The notes under the pieces: model-generated
The model's database searches: none
Seen by the model: the letters and a program-made list of their open reading frames with translations, nothing else
What the model was told of the DNA's origin: nothing
Shown: positions 7,079-15,051 of the stretch, piece by piece
Numbering within the stretch: the first letter of the stretch is position 1
How the letters are laid out: every line of letters begins with the position of its first letter
Made by a program: the position numbers and the translations under genes
Origin: Moraxellaceae bacterium
GTDB lineage: Bacteria; Pseudomonadota; Gammaproteobacteria; Pseudomonadales; Ketobacteraceae
Assembly (NCBI GenBank): GCA_002402125.1
Contig: NVVG01000052.1
Coordinates: 2,660-19,259 of the forward strand
Reading direction: 5' to 3'
DNA: 16,600 nt

Positions 7079-8593
7079 ATGTGCGGAATTGTCGGTATTG
7101 TTGGGTATTCCAATGTAAACCAAACGTTGTATGACGCTCTAACGGTTCTCCAGCATCGAGGACAAGATGCGGCGGGTATAGTTACCTGTGATGAAGGCAA
7201 ATTATACCTTCGCAAGAACAACGGTATGGTGAGGGATGTATTTAGAGCTAGTCATATGCGACGTTTGGTGGGGAACATGGGTATTGGCCATGTTCGTTAC
7301 CCAACGGCTGGTAGCTCTTCGTCGGCAGAGGCTCAGCCTTTTTATGTAAATTCTCCTTATGGCATAACATTAGCGCACAATGGCAATCTAACGAATGCAC
7401 TGGATATCGCTGAAGGTCTGTTTAAATCTGATCTTAGGCATCTCAATACTAACTCTGACTCTGAAGTGCTGCTCAATATTTTTGCCCATGAATTACAAGT
7501 CCTCGGCAAACTAACACCTTCAGAAGACGACATTTTTACTGCGGTATCTGCTGTCCATCGTCGCTGTAAAGGTGCTTATAGTGTAGTGGCAATGATTACC
7601 GGTTACGGTATTGTGGGTTTTCGTGACCCTCATGGTATTCGGCCGGTCTGTTTTGGTGAGCGTCAAACAAAGAAGGGTACCGAATATATGATTGCCTCTG
7701 AAAGTGTTGCGCTACAAGCAATGGGCTTTCAGTTGGTGAGAGATATAGAGCCAGGTGAGGCGGTTTATATTAGTCAGGATGGAAAGTTGTCCACCCGTCA
7801 GTGCGCGAAAAATCCAAAGACTTCACCCTGTATTTTTGAGCATGTATATCTTGCTAGACCCGATTCAATTATGGATGGGATATCCGTGTACAAAGCGCGC
7901 CTTCGGATGGGGGACAAGCTTGCAGATAAAATCACCCGGGTATGGCCTGATCACGATATCGATGTGGTTGTACCAATTCCCGATACCAGCCGAACTAGCG
8001 CTTTACAGCTCGCCAATACACTGGGTGTTAAGTATCGCGAAGGTTTTATTAAAAACCGTTATATTGGCCGAACCTTTATCATGCCTGGTCAAAGTGAGCG
8101 CAAGAAATCAGTGCGTCAAAAACTTAATGCCATTGGACTAGAATTTCAGGGCAAAAATGTATTGTTAGTCGATGACTCTATTGTGCGCGGAACTACATGC
8201 AGCCAGATTATTGAAATGGCAAGAGACGCAGGGGCGAAAAAAGTTTACTTTGCCTCGGCCGCACCGGCAGTACGTTACCCTAATGTTTATGGTATCGATA
8301 TGCCATCTGCTGAAGAGCTTATTGCTCATAATCGCACAGTAGAGGAAATTCAGGAGGTCATCGGCGCCGATTGGTTGGTCTATCAAGATCTGCAGGATTT
8401 GGTTGATACCGCAAAGGAAGGCAACCCGGCAATTGATACATTTGATTGCTCGGTTTTTAATGGCGAGTATGTCACGGGTGATATCGATAAAGCCTATCTA
8501 GCAGGGCTTGAAGCGAGAAGAAACGATATGGCAAAAAATGGCAAACTAGAAGACGTCGATGAAGAAGCGATTGACCTTCACAACCCTCAATAA
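7079..8593 (+). CDS. purF: amidophosphoribosyltransferase
   Basis: PurF makes 5-phosphoribosylamine from PRPP and glutamine, the committed step of purine synthesis, and is inhibited by purine nucleotides. The start is ATG 7079 because the mature enzyme must begin with the catalytic cysteine of MCGIVGI, exposed when Met1 is removed; an upstream in-frame TTG at 7067 would bury it. The product is 504 residues, close to E. coli PurF. The Ntn glutaminase domain (about 2-240) includes [23 protein letters not shown] and AHNGNLTN. The phosphoribosyltransferase domain contains the PRPP loop [10 protein letters not shown], with Asp365 and Asp366. The only strong purine-rich site, CGGAG at 7061-7065, is 13 bases from the ATG, unusually far. 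metZ follows after 38 bases. Confidence 0.98.
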   Translation: MCGIVGIVGYSNVNQTLYDALTVLQHRGQDAAGIVTCDEGKLYLRKNNGMVRDVFRASHMRRLVGNMGIGHVRYPTAGSSSSAEAQPFYVNSPYGITLAHNGNLTNALDIAEGLFKSDLRHLNTNSDSEVLLNIFAHELQVLGKLTPSEDDIFTAVSAVHRRCKGAYSVVAMITGYGIVGFRDPHGIRPVCFGERQTKKGTEYMIASESVALQAMGFQLVRDIEPGEAVYISQDGKLSTRQCAKNPKTSPCIFEHVYLARPDSIMDGISVYKARLRMGDKLADKITRVWPDHDIDVVVPIPDTSRTSALQLANTLGVKYREGFIKNRYIGRTFIMPGQSERKKSVRQKLNAIGLEFQGKNVLLVDDSIVRGTTCSQIIEMARDAGAKKVYFASAAPAVRYPNVYGIDMPSAEELIAHNRTVEEIQEVIGADWLVYQDLQDLVDTAKEGNPAIDTFDCSVFNGEYVTGDIDKAYLAGLEARRNDMAKNGKLEDVDEEAIDLHNPQ

Positions 8594-8631
8594 GCATACT
8601 TTATATACGCATAGTTTACATAAGGCTGGTT

Positions 8632-9855
8632 ATGGCAAAGAGCAATGATTCAAACAATACCGGAGTAACCACAGAACCAGCCGTAGATTATGGGTTTGAT
8701 ACCTTAGCCATTCGCACCGGCCAACTGCCGACCGATGAAGGTTCCCACAGCGAACCCATTTTTGCTACCTCAAGTTTTGTGTTTCAAGATGCAGCACAAG
8801 CTGCAGCACGTTTTAGCGGAAGTGAGCCAGGTAATATATATTCGCGATTCACTAATCCAACGGTAGAAGCGTTTGAGAAACGCTTGGCAGCGATGGAAGG
8901 CGGGGAGAGGGCTGTAGCAACGTCGTCGGGAATGGCGGCAATACTAAGCATTATGATGGCTTTCCTTCAGTCAGGCGATGAGGTGGTTTCGTCACGCAGT
9001 ATCTTTGGTACTACTAACGTATTGTTTGATAAGTATCTGAAGAAGTTTGGCGTTGAAACAACATTTGTTTCGATATCAGCGATGGATCAATGGCAAGCCG
9101 CAATAACAGATAAGACCAAGTTGTTATTTTTGGAGACTCCGTCAAATCCATTGTGTGAAGTCGCAGATATTAGAAAATTGTCGAGTCTTGCGAAACAGCA
9201 TGATCTGTTGCTGGTGGTCGATAATTGTTTTTGTACACCTGCGTTACAACAACCTCTAGCCCTGGGCGCAGATATTATTGTTCACTCTGCAACCAAATAC
9301 TTGGATGGTCAAGGCCGCTGTATTGGTGGTGCTGTTGTGGGTAGCAATGAGCTGATGACTGAAGTTTATGGTTTTCTACGCAGCGCGGGCCCAACCATGA
9401 GTGCATTTAATGCTTGGGTATTTCTTAAGGGGTTGGAAACACTGAGTTTGCGTATGCAGGCCCAGAGTAAAAGCGCGCTGCTTCTTGCGCAATGGTTAAC
9501 GGATCAACCGGGAGTTGAGAAAGTGCACTATGCGGGATTGCCAACGCATCCACAGCATGCTTTGGCAAAACAACAGCAGAGTGGTTTTGGTGGCATAGTG
9601 TCATTTGAGTTGACGGGGGGGCGAGATGCCGCCTGGAAAATGATCGATGCAACGACATTTATTTCGATTACCGCTAATTTGGGTGACGTAAAAACCACCA
9701 TCACTCATCCGGCGACTACAACACATGGCAGACTGAGTGATGAAGATAAGGCGGCGTCAGGGATTACGGAAGGTTTGGTTCGTGTTGCTGTGGGTTTAGA
9801 AGATATTAGCGATATTAAACGTGACCTTTCCCATGGATTAACAACCGCGCAATAA
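8632..9855 (+). CDS. metZ: O-succinylhomoserine sulfhydrylase
   Basis: This Cys/Met-metabolism PLP enzyme adds sulfide directly to an activated homoserine to give homocysteine, bypassing cystathionine. The 407-residue product has YDFDTLAIRTGQ-like and IYSRFTNPTVEAFEKRLAAMEGGE blocks, the ATSSGMAAI phosphate loop, ETPSNPLCEV, and the PLP lysine Lys222 in HSATKYLDGQGR. The C-terminal TTITHPATTTHGRLS and VRVAVGLEDI are typical. Assignment to MetZ rather than MetB or MetY rests on similarity pattern and on location after purF, the metZ position in Pseudomonas; substrate preference (succinyl or acetyl ester) cannot be read from sequence. The ATG has a TAAGG site at 8621-8625, six bases upstream. 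Confidence 0.9.
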   Translation: MAKSNDSNNTGVTTEPAVDYGFDTLAIRTGQLPTDEGSHSEPIFATSSFVFQDAAQAAARFSGSEPGNIYSRFTNPTVEAFEKRLAAMEGGERAVATSSGMAAILSIMMAFLQSGDEVVSSRSIFGTTNVLFDKYLKKFGVETTFVSISAMDQWQAAITDKTKLLFLETPSNPLCEVADIRKLSSLAKQHDLLLVVDNCFCTPALQQPLALGADIIVHSATKYLDGQGRCIGGAVVGSNELMTEVYGFLRSAGPTMSAFNAWVFLKGLETLSLRMQAQSKSALLLAQWLTDQPGVEKVHYAGLPTHPQHALAKQQQSGFGGIVSFELTGGRDAAWKMIDATTFISITANLGDVKTTITHPATTTHGRLSDEDKAASGITEGLVRVAVGLEDISDIKRDLSHGLTTAQ

Positions 9856-9866
9856 TTCACTTTTTG

Positions 9867-9888
9867 CAACACTCTATTCTAGAGGTTG
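9867..9888 (+). terminator. weak terminator-like hairpin after metZ
   Basis: CAAC (9867-9870) plus CTCT (9872-9875) pair with AGAG (9881-9884) plus GTTG (9885-9888), with one bulged A and an ATTCT loop. Only two T residues follow, so efficient intrinsic termination is doubtful. It lies 12 bases after the metZ stop and before the candidate moxR promoter, which is where a transcript end would be expected. Confidence 0.3.
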
Positions 9889-9903
9889 TTCTGCAGTTTG
9901 AAT

Positions 9904-9931
9904 GTTACAAACCTCTTATCCGTACTATAAT
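9904..9931 (+). promoter_or_regulatory. candidate sigma70 promoter of moxR module
   Basis: GTTACA (9904-9909, 4 of 6 matches to TTGACA) and a perfect TATAAT (9926-9931) are separated by 16 bases. This is the best-looking promoter in the window. The expected transcript start near 9938 gives a leader of about 45 bases containing the GC hairpin at 9953-9968. Confidence 0.55.
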
Positions 9932-9952
9932 TTTTTACCAGTGTTGGATTAA

Positions 9953-9968
9953 TGGGGGTAGGCCCCCA
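9953..9968 (+). promoter_or_regulatory. GC-rich hairpin in moxR leader
   Basis: TGGGGG (9953-9958) and CCCCCA (9963-9968) form a perfect 6-bp stem, five pairs of it G-C, with the loop TAGG. It ends five bases before the GGAG ribosome site at 9973-9976, so it could affect ribosome access or protect the 5' end. Confidence 0.6.
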
Positions 9969-9982
9969 GGATGGAGCATGTA

Positions 9983-10918
9983 GTGGCAAATCAATTGGTT
10001 GGAGATTTAATAGACGCTGTCGGATGTATTCTGATAGGAAAAGAAGAGCAAATAAAGTTGTGTGTAGCCTGTTTTGTTGCAAGAGGGCACCTGCTGCTTG
10101 AAGATCTACCTGGAATGGGGAAAACCACATTGGCGCACGCTTTAGCCGAAGCTTGTGGCATGAGTTATCAGCGGATCCAATTTACCAGTGATATGTTACC
10201 TTCAGATATCCTCGGGGTTAGCGTATTCAATAGCAATGAAGCGACCTTTGAATTTCGCCAAGGCCCCATATTTTCACAGTTGGTGCTCGCGGATGAAATC
10301 AATCGGGCTACGCCCAAGGCGCAAAGTGCGTTGCTCGAAGCCATGGAAGAAAAACAGGTGACGCTTGATGGGGCTACCTATTCGTTACCTTCACCGTTCT
10401 TTGTGATCGCTACGCAAAACCCTAGCGATCAAATGGGCACCTTTGCATTGCCTGAATCACAGTTAGATCGTTTTTTAATGAGAATACACTTGGGTTATCC
10501 TGACCCTGCTGTTGAGCGGGAATTGATTAACGGGGTGAATAGGCGTGACCTAATTAAAGAAATGAAGGCTGCGGTGAGTTTATCTCAGTTAGTGGAAATG
10601 CAGAAACAAGCTGATTTGATTCATTTGTCGGATGCCGTTATTGATTATATACAGCGTCTTGTGGCTTTTTCACGTCAGCCATCAACCACACACGTCGGAC
10701 TTTCTCCGCGGGGGACGTTGGCACTTGTGGCTGCGGCAAAAGCCTATGCGTTTGTTGAAGGGCGTGCCCATGTTGTGCCTGAGGATGTACAGGCAGTGCT
10801 TGCTGCCGTAGCAGATCATCGGTTGCAAGGTGGACAGGATGTTACCGGGCATGCGGGAAGCAGTGTGGTGGAAAAAATGCTTTCTGAGGTGGATGTGTTT
10901 GATCAGGCATTATTATAA
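9983..10918 (+). CDS. MoxR-family AAA+ ATPase
   Basis: MoxR ATPases act as chaperone-like remodellers, usually encoded beside DUF58 or VWA-domain partners. Counting from the GTG start (311 residues), Walker A PGMGKTT is at about 43-49, Walker B VLADE at about 101-105, sensor 1 ATQNP at about 143-147, and the GLSPRGT segment carries the sensor-2 arginine. LPSDILGVSVF and FEFRQGPIF are MoxR signatures, and the C-terminal lid has PEDVQAVLAAVADHRL. The longest frame begins at ATG 9971, but that codon has no usable ribosome site because its upstream bases are in the GC hairpin. The GTG at 9983 has GGAG six bases before it and is preferred. The family is certain; the substrate is unknown. The DUF58 gene follows after 26 bases. 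Confidence 0.93.
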   Translation: MANQLVGDLIDAVGCILIGKEEQIKLCVACFVARGHLLLEDLPGMGKTTLAHALAEACGMSYQRIQFTSDMLPSDILGVSVFNSNEATFEFRQGPIFSQLVLADEINRATPKAQSALLEAMEEKQVTLDGATYSLPSPFFVIATQNPSDQMGTFALPESQLDRFLMRIHLGYPDPAVERELINGVNRRDLIKEMKAAVSLSQLVEMQKQADLIHLSDAVIDYIQRLVAFSRQPSTTHVGLSPRGTLALVAAAKAYAFVEGRAHVVPEDVQAVLAAVADHRLQGGQDVTGHAGSSVVEKMLSEVDVFDQALL

Positions 10919-10944
10919 AAAGTGACCGGATTGGGAGCATACAA

Positions 10945-11934
10945 ATGATGGATGTTTTTGCCCCTATTAAAGATAAATATCAAGCAGCTTGGCGGCGCTG
11001 GGTGCAGCGACGTTCGCCCATAGCAAAACGTGTAGAATTAAATCAGCGCCGGGTTTTTATTTTCCCCACCCGTTACGGGTTTTTCTTTTTGCTAACGTCC
11101 TTTTTACTGTTTGTTGGTGGCGTTAATTATGAAAATAGCCTTATTCTCAATTTAAGTTTTTTCCTGATAAGCCTTTTTCTGGTGGCAATATTACATACGT
11201 TTAAAAATCTGGCGGGATTGGTGTTGGTAGCAGAAGGCACTAAACCGGCTTTTAAAGGTCAAGATGCATTGTTTCAGATAGGCATGGAGCGCACATCAAA
11301 ACGAAACCACGAGTCGTTGACGATTTCGTGGGAAGGTCGCCAATCGGAGTTGGTTGATGTTGTTGATGTGACTCATCAAAATATTGAAATTTCACTCTGC
11401 ACTTACAAAAGGGGCTGGTTTCAACCTCAGCGATTAAAAATACAAAGTACTTTTCCTCTAGGGTTGTTGCGAACCTGGTCTTGGGTCCAGCTTGATTTTA
11501 CGGCATTAGTTTATCCTATGCCGGTCCAGTGTGAGTATATTGGTACCGATAATCAAGGAGCGACTGATGGTAAAAAGAAGGTTCCCACGGGGCAGGACGA
11601 CTTTGACTACCTGAGACAATATCAGTTGGGAGAATCATTAAAGAACATTGCCTGGAAGAAATATGCGAATAGTCAAAAACTACTGTCGAAAGTTTTTCAT
11701 GGTATAGCGAGCGACACCTTTTGGTTGCGATGGGGTGGCGTGCCCGCATCAGACGTAGAATTAAGATTATCCATGCTGTGCTATTGGGTTATTACTTATA
11801 GTAAAGAGAATCGAGAGTTTGGTCTTTCACTGCCGACAATGGATATCCCTCCTGCTGCAGGTAAAGATCATGAGATGGCGTGTTTGCGTGCTCTAGCGCT
11901 ATATGGGTCGGATAAGACCGGAGTGGATGCGTGA
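10945..11934 (+). CDS. DUF58 domain membrane protein
   Basis: The 329-residue product has a basic cytoplasmic N-terminus and two adjacent membrane helices (about 44-60 and 65-85). A soluble region follows with the DUF58 signature at about 216-243: GQDDFDYLRQYQLGES then IAWKKYA, the usual G-x-D...R-x-Y-x-x-GE...I-x-WK pattern. DUF58 proteins are VWA-like and typically partner MoxR ATPases; their biochemical role is not established. GGGAG at 10933-10937 precedes the ATG by seven bases; a second ATG at 10948 is also possible. Its stop codon overlaps the TgpA start (GTGA), so translation of the two is probably coupled. The gene order MoxR, DUF58, transglutaminase matches the PA2875-PA2873 arrangement of Pseudomonas aeruginosa. 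Confidence 0.92.
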   Translation: MMDVFAPIKDKYQAAWRRWVQRRSPIAKRVELNQRRVFIFPTRYGFFFLLTSFLLFVGGVNYENSLILNLSFFLISLFLVAILHTFKNLAGLVLVAEGTKPAFKGQDALFQIGMERTSKRNHESLTISWEGRQSELVDVVDVTHQNIEISLCTYKRGWFQPQRLKIQSTFPLGLLRTWSWVQLDFTALVYPMPVQCEYIGTDNQGATDGKKKVPTGQDDFDYLRQYQLGESLKNIAWKKYANSQKLLSKVFHGIASDTFWLRWGGVPASDVELRLSMLCYWVITYSKENREFGLSLPTMDIPPAAGKDHEMACLRALALYGSDKTGVDA

Positions 11935-13964
11935 AAACACACACGATCTATCCTATTCCGCGAGTTGGCCTTATATTACTGCTTGTTACCGTGTCACTTG
12001 CTATTGCATCACATGCGTTGCGTTTACCGGTCGGGGTTTTTGTTGCGGCAATTGTTTGCCTTGTTTGGCGTATTCAGGTGTTCCGAGAGCGTTGGGTATT
12101 TCCTGGTAAGACGGTTCGTTTTTTTATGGTGATAGCTAGCTTTGTTACGGTATTTTTGTACTACGGGACAATTTTGGGGCCTGATGCTGGGGTAACATTA
12201 TTGATACTTGCCTATTTGTTTAAACTACTCGAAATGTATAAAGAGCGTGATGCTTTTTTTATTGTTATTTTGAGTTATTTTGTTGTTGCTACAAACTATC
12301 TCTTTTCTACTTCTTTGTTGTCTTCTTTGTATACTTTTGTGGTTGTTTTAATGGTTACTGCGTCACTTGTTGGCTTGAATCAATCAAGAAAGAAAATCAG
12401 ACCAAAAAGAACGTTGCTGATAGCCGCAAAATTATCTATTCAGGCAATTCCCGTAATGTTGATTTTATTTGTTTTTGTACCTAGGGTCTCGCCTATATGG
12501 TCACTTAATGTCGATAGTGACCAAGCAACAACTGGTTTGAGTGATTCAGTTTCACCAGGGGATATATCGTCGTTATCCAAATCAGATGAATTGGTATTCA
12601 CCGCAGAGTTTAATGGTGATAAACCCATACAAGAGGAGTTATATTGGCGTGGAGTGACCTATTCAGATTTTGATGGGCGTACCTGGAGTCGAGGTCTTCG
12701 TGATAATTATGAGAGCAGTGACTCAATTGAATTGGATAATATAGATTACTCAAAAAAACTGTTTGAATTTCAAATTATAATGCAGCCAAATTATCGTCAT
12801 TGGCTATTTTCGTTACCGTTTTCAACAATCGATCTACCATACGTAAAACTAACAGATTCTTTAGTTTTCGAGAGAAAGGAAGCGGTATCTACCTTGTTAT
12901 CATACCGTGCAAGAAGCCATCCAGAGTATGTTTACCAAAGGCACTTTATTTCACCAACAGATCGAGAGCGAAATACCCGGTTACCCGCTACGGATATTCG
13001 CGCTAAACGTAAAGCGATTCAAATGATCGCCAAGGTAGCCGGTGATCATGTCAAATATGCCGATTCGGTATTAAATTGGTTTAATACCGCTAATTTTGTC
13101 TATACATTGCAACCCCCAGCACTCAAGGTAAATACGATTGATGGTTTTCTTTTTTCTACCAAACAAGGGTTTTGTGGCCATTATGCGGGAGCATTCGTTT
13201 TTATGATGCGAGCGGTAGGTATTCCTGCCCGGATGATAGGTGGTTATCAGGGCGGAGACTATCATAGTGCGGGCCACCTCATGGTTAAACAATATCATGC
13301 GCACGCATGGACTGAGATTTGGTTGAGAGGAAAGGGCTGGGTGAGGGTTGATCCCACTCGCGCTGTGGCACCAGAACGTATAATTAGTGGGCCAGAGTAT
13401 GTGACGTCTGATAGTAGCTTTTTAACGGATTCCCCATTGTCCCCTCGGTTGTTCCGTAACAGTGAATTTATTAGCAGTCTGCGTTCAAGGTTAGAGCATA
13501 TTGATTATCTATGGTCACGCTGGGTGGTTGGGTACAATAACTCAACTCAAATGGAGTTTTTGTCCCGCTGGATAAATAATGTGACGCCACAAAAGGTCAT
13601 CACCATTATGTTGATGTTGCTTTGTGGCGTGATGGCCGTGTTGTCGATCTATGTTCTATTACAACGGGGCAAGCAAAAGCTTAATCCAGTTGACGCTTTG
13701 TTTTTGCGCTATTGCGATAAACTGGCAGAAAAAGGACTAAGTCGTATGCAGGGAGAGGGGGTGTGGATTTTCTATCAACGGGCTGCAAATCATTTTCCAG
13801 CACAAGCAGATGCATTTTGTCGTATTACCCAACTTTATGATGATCTGAGGTATGGGCCGCCAGGCGCTGTAAATGGCGAGAATAATCATGATGTTAGTGT
13901 TACACTAGCAACACAAAAAAATGCACTTAAGCGCGAAATCAGACGACTCCATATACATAAATAG
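11931..13964 (+). CDS. tgpA: TgpA-type membrane transglutaminase-like protein
   Basis: The 677-residue product has an N-terminal block of about five or six membrane helices (residues 10-190, DUF3488 type) and a periplasmic transglutaminase-like domain. One further membrane helix lies at about 552-574 (VITIMLMLLCGVMAVLSIYVLL), followed by a C-terminal cytoplasmic DUF4129-like tail (NPVDALFLRYCDKLAEKGL...). The papain-like triad is intact: Cys415 in KQGFCGHYAGAF, His458 in HAHAWTEIW and Asp474 in RVDPT. TgpA (PA2873) of Pseudomonas aeruginosa is reported to be important for viability, with transglutaminase activity in its periplasmic domain; the natural substrate is unresolved. The GTG start has a GGAG site at 11920-11923. 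The segment from about 12230 to 12960 looks richer in A+T than the neighbouring housekeeping genes. Confidence 0.93.
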   Translation: MKTHTIYPIPRVGLILLLVTVSLAIASHALRLPVGVFVAAIVCLVWRIQVFRERWVFPGKTVRFFMVIASFVTVFLYYGTILGPDAGVTLLILAYLFKLLEMYKERDAFFIVILSYFVVATNYLFSTSLLSSLYTFVVVLMVTASLVGLNQSRKKIRPKRTLLIAAKLSIQAIPVMLILFVFVPRVSPIWSLNVDSDQATTGLSDSVSPGDISSLSKSDELVFTAEFNGDKPIQEELYWRGVTYSDFDGRTWSRGLRDNYESSDSIELDNIDYSKKLFEFQIIMQPNYRHWLFSLPFSTIDLPYVKLTDSLVFERKEAVSTLLSYRARSHPEYVYQRHFISPTDRERNTRLPATDIRAKRKAIQMIAKVAGDHVKYADSVLNWFNTANFVYTLQPPALKVNTIDGFLFSTKQGFCGHYAGAFVFMMRAVGIPARMIGGYQGGDYHSAGHLMVKQYHAHAWTEIWLRGKGWVRVDPTRAVAPERIISGPEYVTSDSSFLTDSPLSPRLFRNSEFISSLRSRLEHIDYLWSRWVVGYNNSTQMEFLSRWINNVTPQKVITIMLMLLCGVMAVLSIYVLLQRGKQKLNPVDALFLRYCDKLAEKGLSRMQGEGVWIFYQRAANHFPAQADAFCRITQLYDDLRYGPPGAVNGENNHDVSVTLATQKNALKREIRRLHIHK

Positions 13965-14086
13965 TACCTATGTGTTTCTTTGTTGTTGCTGCGAGCGTTC
14001 TAACTAATTGATATCATTGGTTAATATACTTCGTTGAATGAGGCGATTTAGGGGAAGTGCTCTAATAAAAACAAAAAGGATATTAG
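13965..14086. other. tgpA-flippase gap, 122 bases
   Basis: A possible -10 element TATACT (14025-14030, 5 of 6 matches) has no good -35 partner, so the promoter call is weak. An 8-base palindrome TGATATCA lies just upstream at about 14009-14016. AAGGA at 14076-14080 is the ribosome site of the next gene. No terminator is obvious after tgpA, so readthrough is possible. Confidence 0.4.
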
Positions 14087-15040
14087 ATGAGTCGTTTTCA
14101 GCGGCCGCTGTTTATTTCTATTATTATTGCCATCGCCTTGTATTTTGGCGCTATATTTATGGGCGATTATCAAGCAACAAAAGACGCCTTGGCGAAAATC
14201 CCTCTCTCTGGTTGGATCATCATACTTGGGTTGTCTCTGGTGAACTATGTACTTCGTTACGGGCGTTGGGATTGGTATATTAGGGAGCTTTCACAGGTTA
14301 AAATCCCACTTAAAAGGCACTTTTGCTATTATCTTGCGGGTTTTGCCTTATCAACGACCCCAGGTAAAGCAGGAGAGACAATACGCTCCCTGTATTTAAA
14401 GAAACACGGTGTTTCTTATAATCAAAGTATCAGTAGTTTCTTTGTAGAGCGTTTTTTGGATCTAATTACCATCGTATTGCTTTCGACGCTAGTTGCATTT
14501 CAGTTTGATGACTACGCAGTGCTCGTGATTATTGTTGGTTTAGTGATCTTTGCAGCGTTGCCCTTAATACATAGCTCCTGGCTAATTGATCGTCTAAATT
14601 GGCTGGCGGTGAAGGTGCCGAAGTTTGCTATTGGGAAGGGGCATTTAGTTAAATTACTGAATTCATCCACCGTATTGTTAAAAAATAGGGTGTTATATGG
14701 TGGTCTGGTTATTGGTATCTTGGCATGGACGGCTGAGGGTGTTGGCTTTTGGCTGGTACTAGAATATTTAGGGCAGGACGTCGACATTGCGCTTGCTATT
14801 AGTATCTATGGTATTGCTGTGTTGATAGGGGCGTTATCTTTTCTTCCTGGAGGATTGGGTAGCACAGAGGCTGTAATGGGAGGTCTACTTATCGCCTCCG
14901 GTGTCGATAGTTCAGTGGCGATTGCCGCGACGCTTGTTTGTCGTATAGCGACACTATGGTTTGCAGTATTTATCGGGCTTGGCGTGAGTGGTTGGCTGGC
15001 GAGCATTGGCCTTTCTCCTGAATTCTCGAAGAAGAATTAA
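14087..15040 (+). CDS. flippase-like LPG_synthase_TM family membrane protein
   Basis: The 317-residue product is an integral membrane protein with about seven or eight helices (clear ones near 8-26, 42-58, 125-162, 205-222, 240-256 and 285-308). Family marks are STTPGKAGE at 89-97, FVERFLDL at about 119-126 and LPGGLGSTE at 253-261, as in the LPG_synthase_TM/AglD/UPF0104 superfamily that includes the flippase half of MprF. There is no C-terminal lysyl-transferase domain, so it is not a full MprF. The downstream HAD-UbiA gene begins 12 bases later and its ribosome site uses the stop codon (TAAGG), so the two are likely co-transcribed. I infer a role in moving a lipid or lipid-linked sugar across the inner membrane; substrate unknown. 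The start has AAGGA six bases upstream. Confidence 0.87.
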   Translation: MSRFQRPLFISIIIAIALYFGAIFMGDYQATKDALAKIPLSGWIIILGLSLVNYVLRYGRWDWYIRELSQVKIPLKRHFCYYLAGFALSTTPGKAGETIRSLYLKKHGVSYNQSISSFFVERFLDLITIVLLSTLVAFQFDDYAVLVIIVGLVIFAALPLIHSSWLIDRLNWLAVKVPKFAIGKGHLVKLLNSSTVLLKNRVLYGGLVIGILAWTAEGVGFWLVLEYLGQDVDIALAISIYGIAVLIGALSFLPGGLGSTEAVMGGLLIASGVDSSVAIAATLVCRIATLWFAVFIGLGVSGWLASIGLSPEFSKKN

Positions 15041-15051
15041 GGTTATAAAAT

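Noticed and set aside
7755..8141. 128-codon + strand frame inside purF
   Set aside because: It overlaps the conserved purF frame completely and its translation shows no family signature.
9615..9621. Run of seven G in metZ as a phase-variation tract
   Set aside because: Seven bases is short, the frame is intact and metZ is a metabolic gene; at most a sequencing-error hotspot.
11903..12109. 68-codon frame across the DUF58-tgpA junction
   Set aside because: Cysteine-rich translation in a wrong frame over the tgpA N-terminus; the GTGA overlap and ribosome site support tgpA instead.
14087..15040. MprF (lysylphosphatidylglycerol synthase)
   Set aside because: At 317 residues it has only the membrane flippase-like part; the C-terminal lysyl-transfer domain is absent and the next gene is unrelated.
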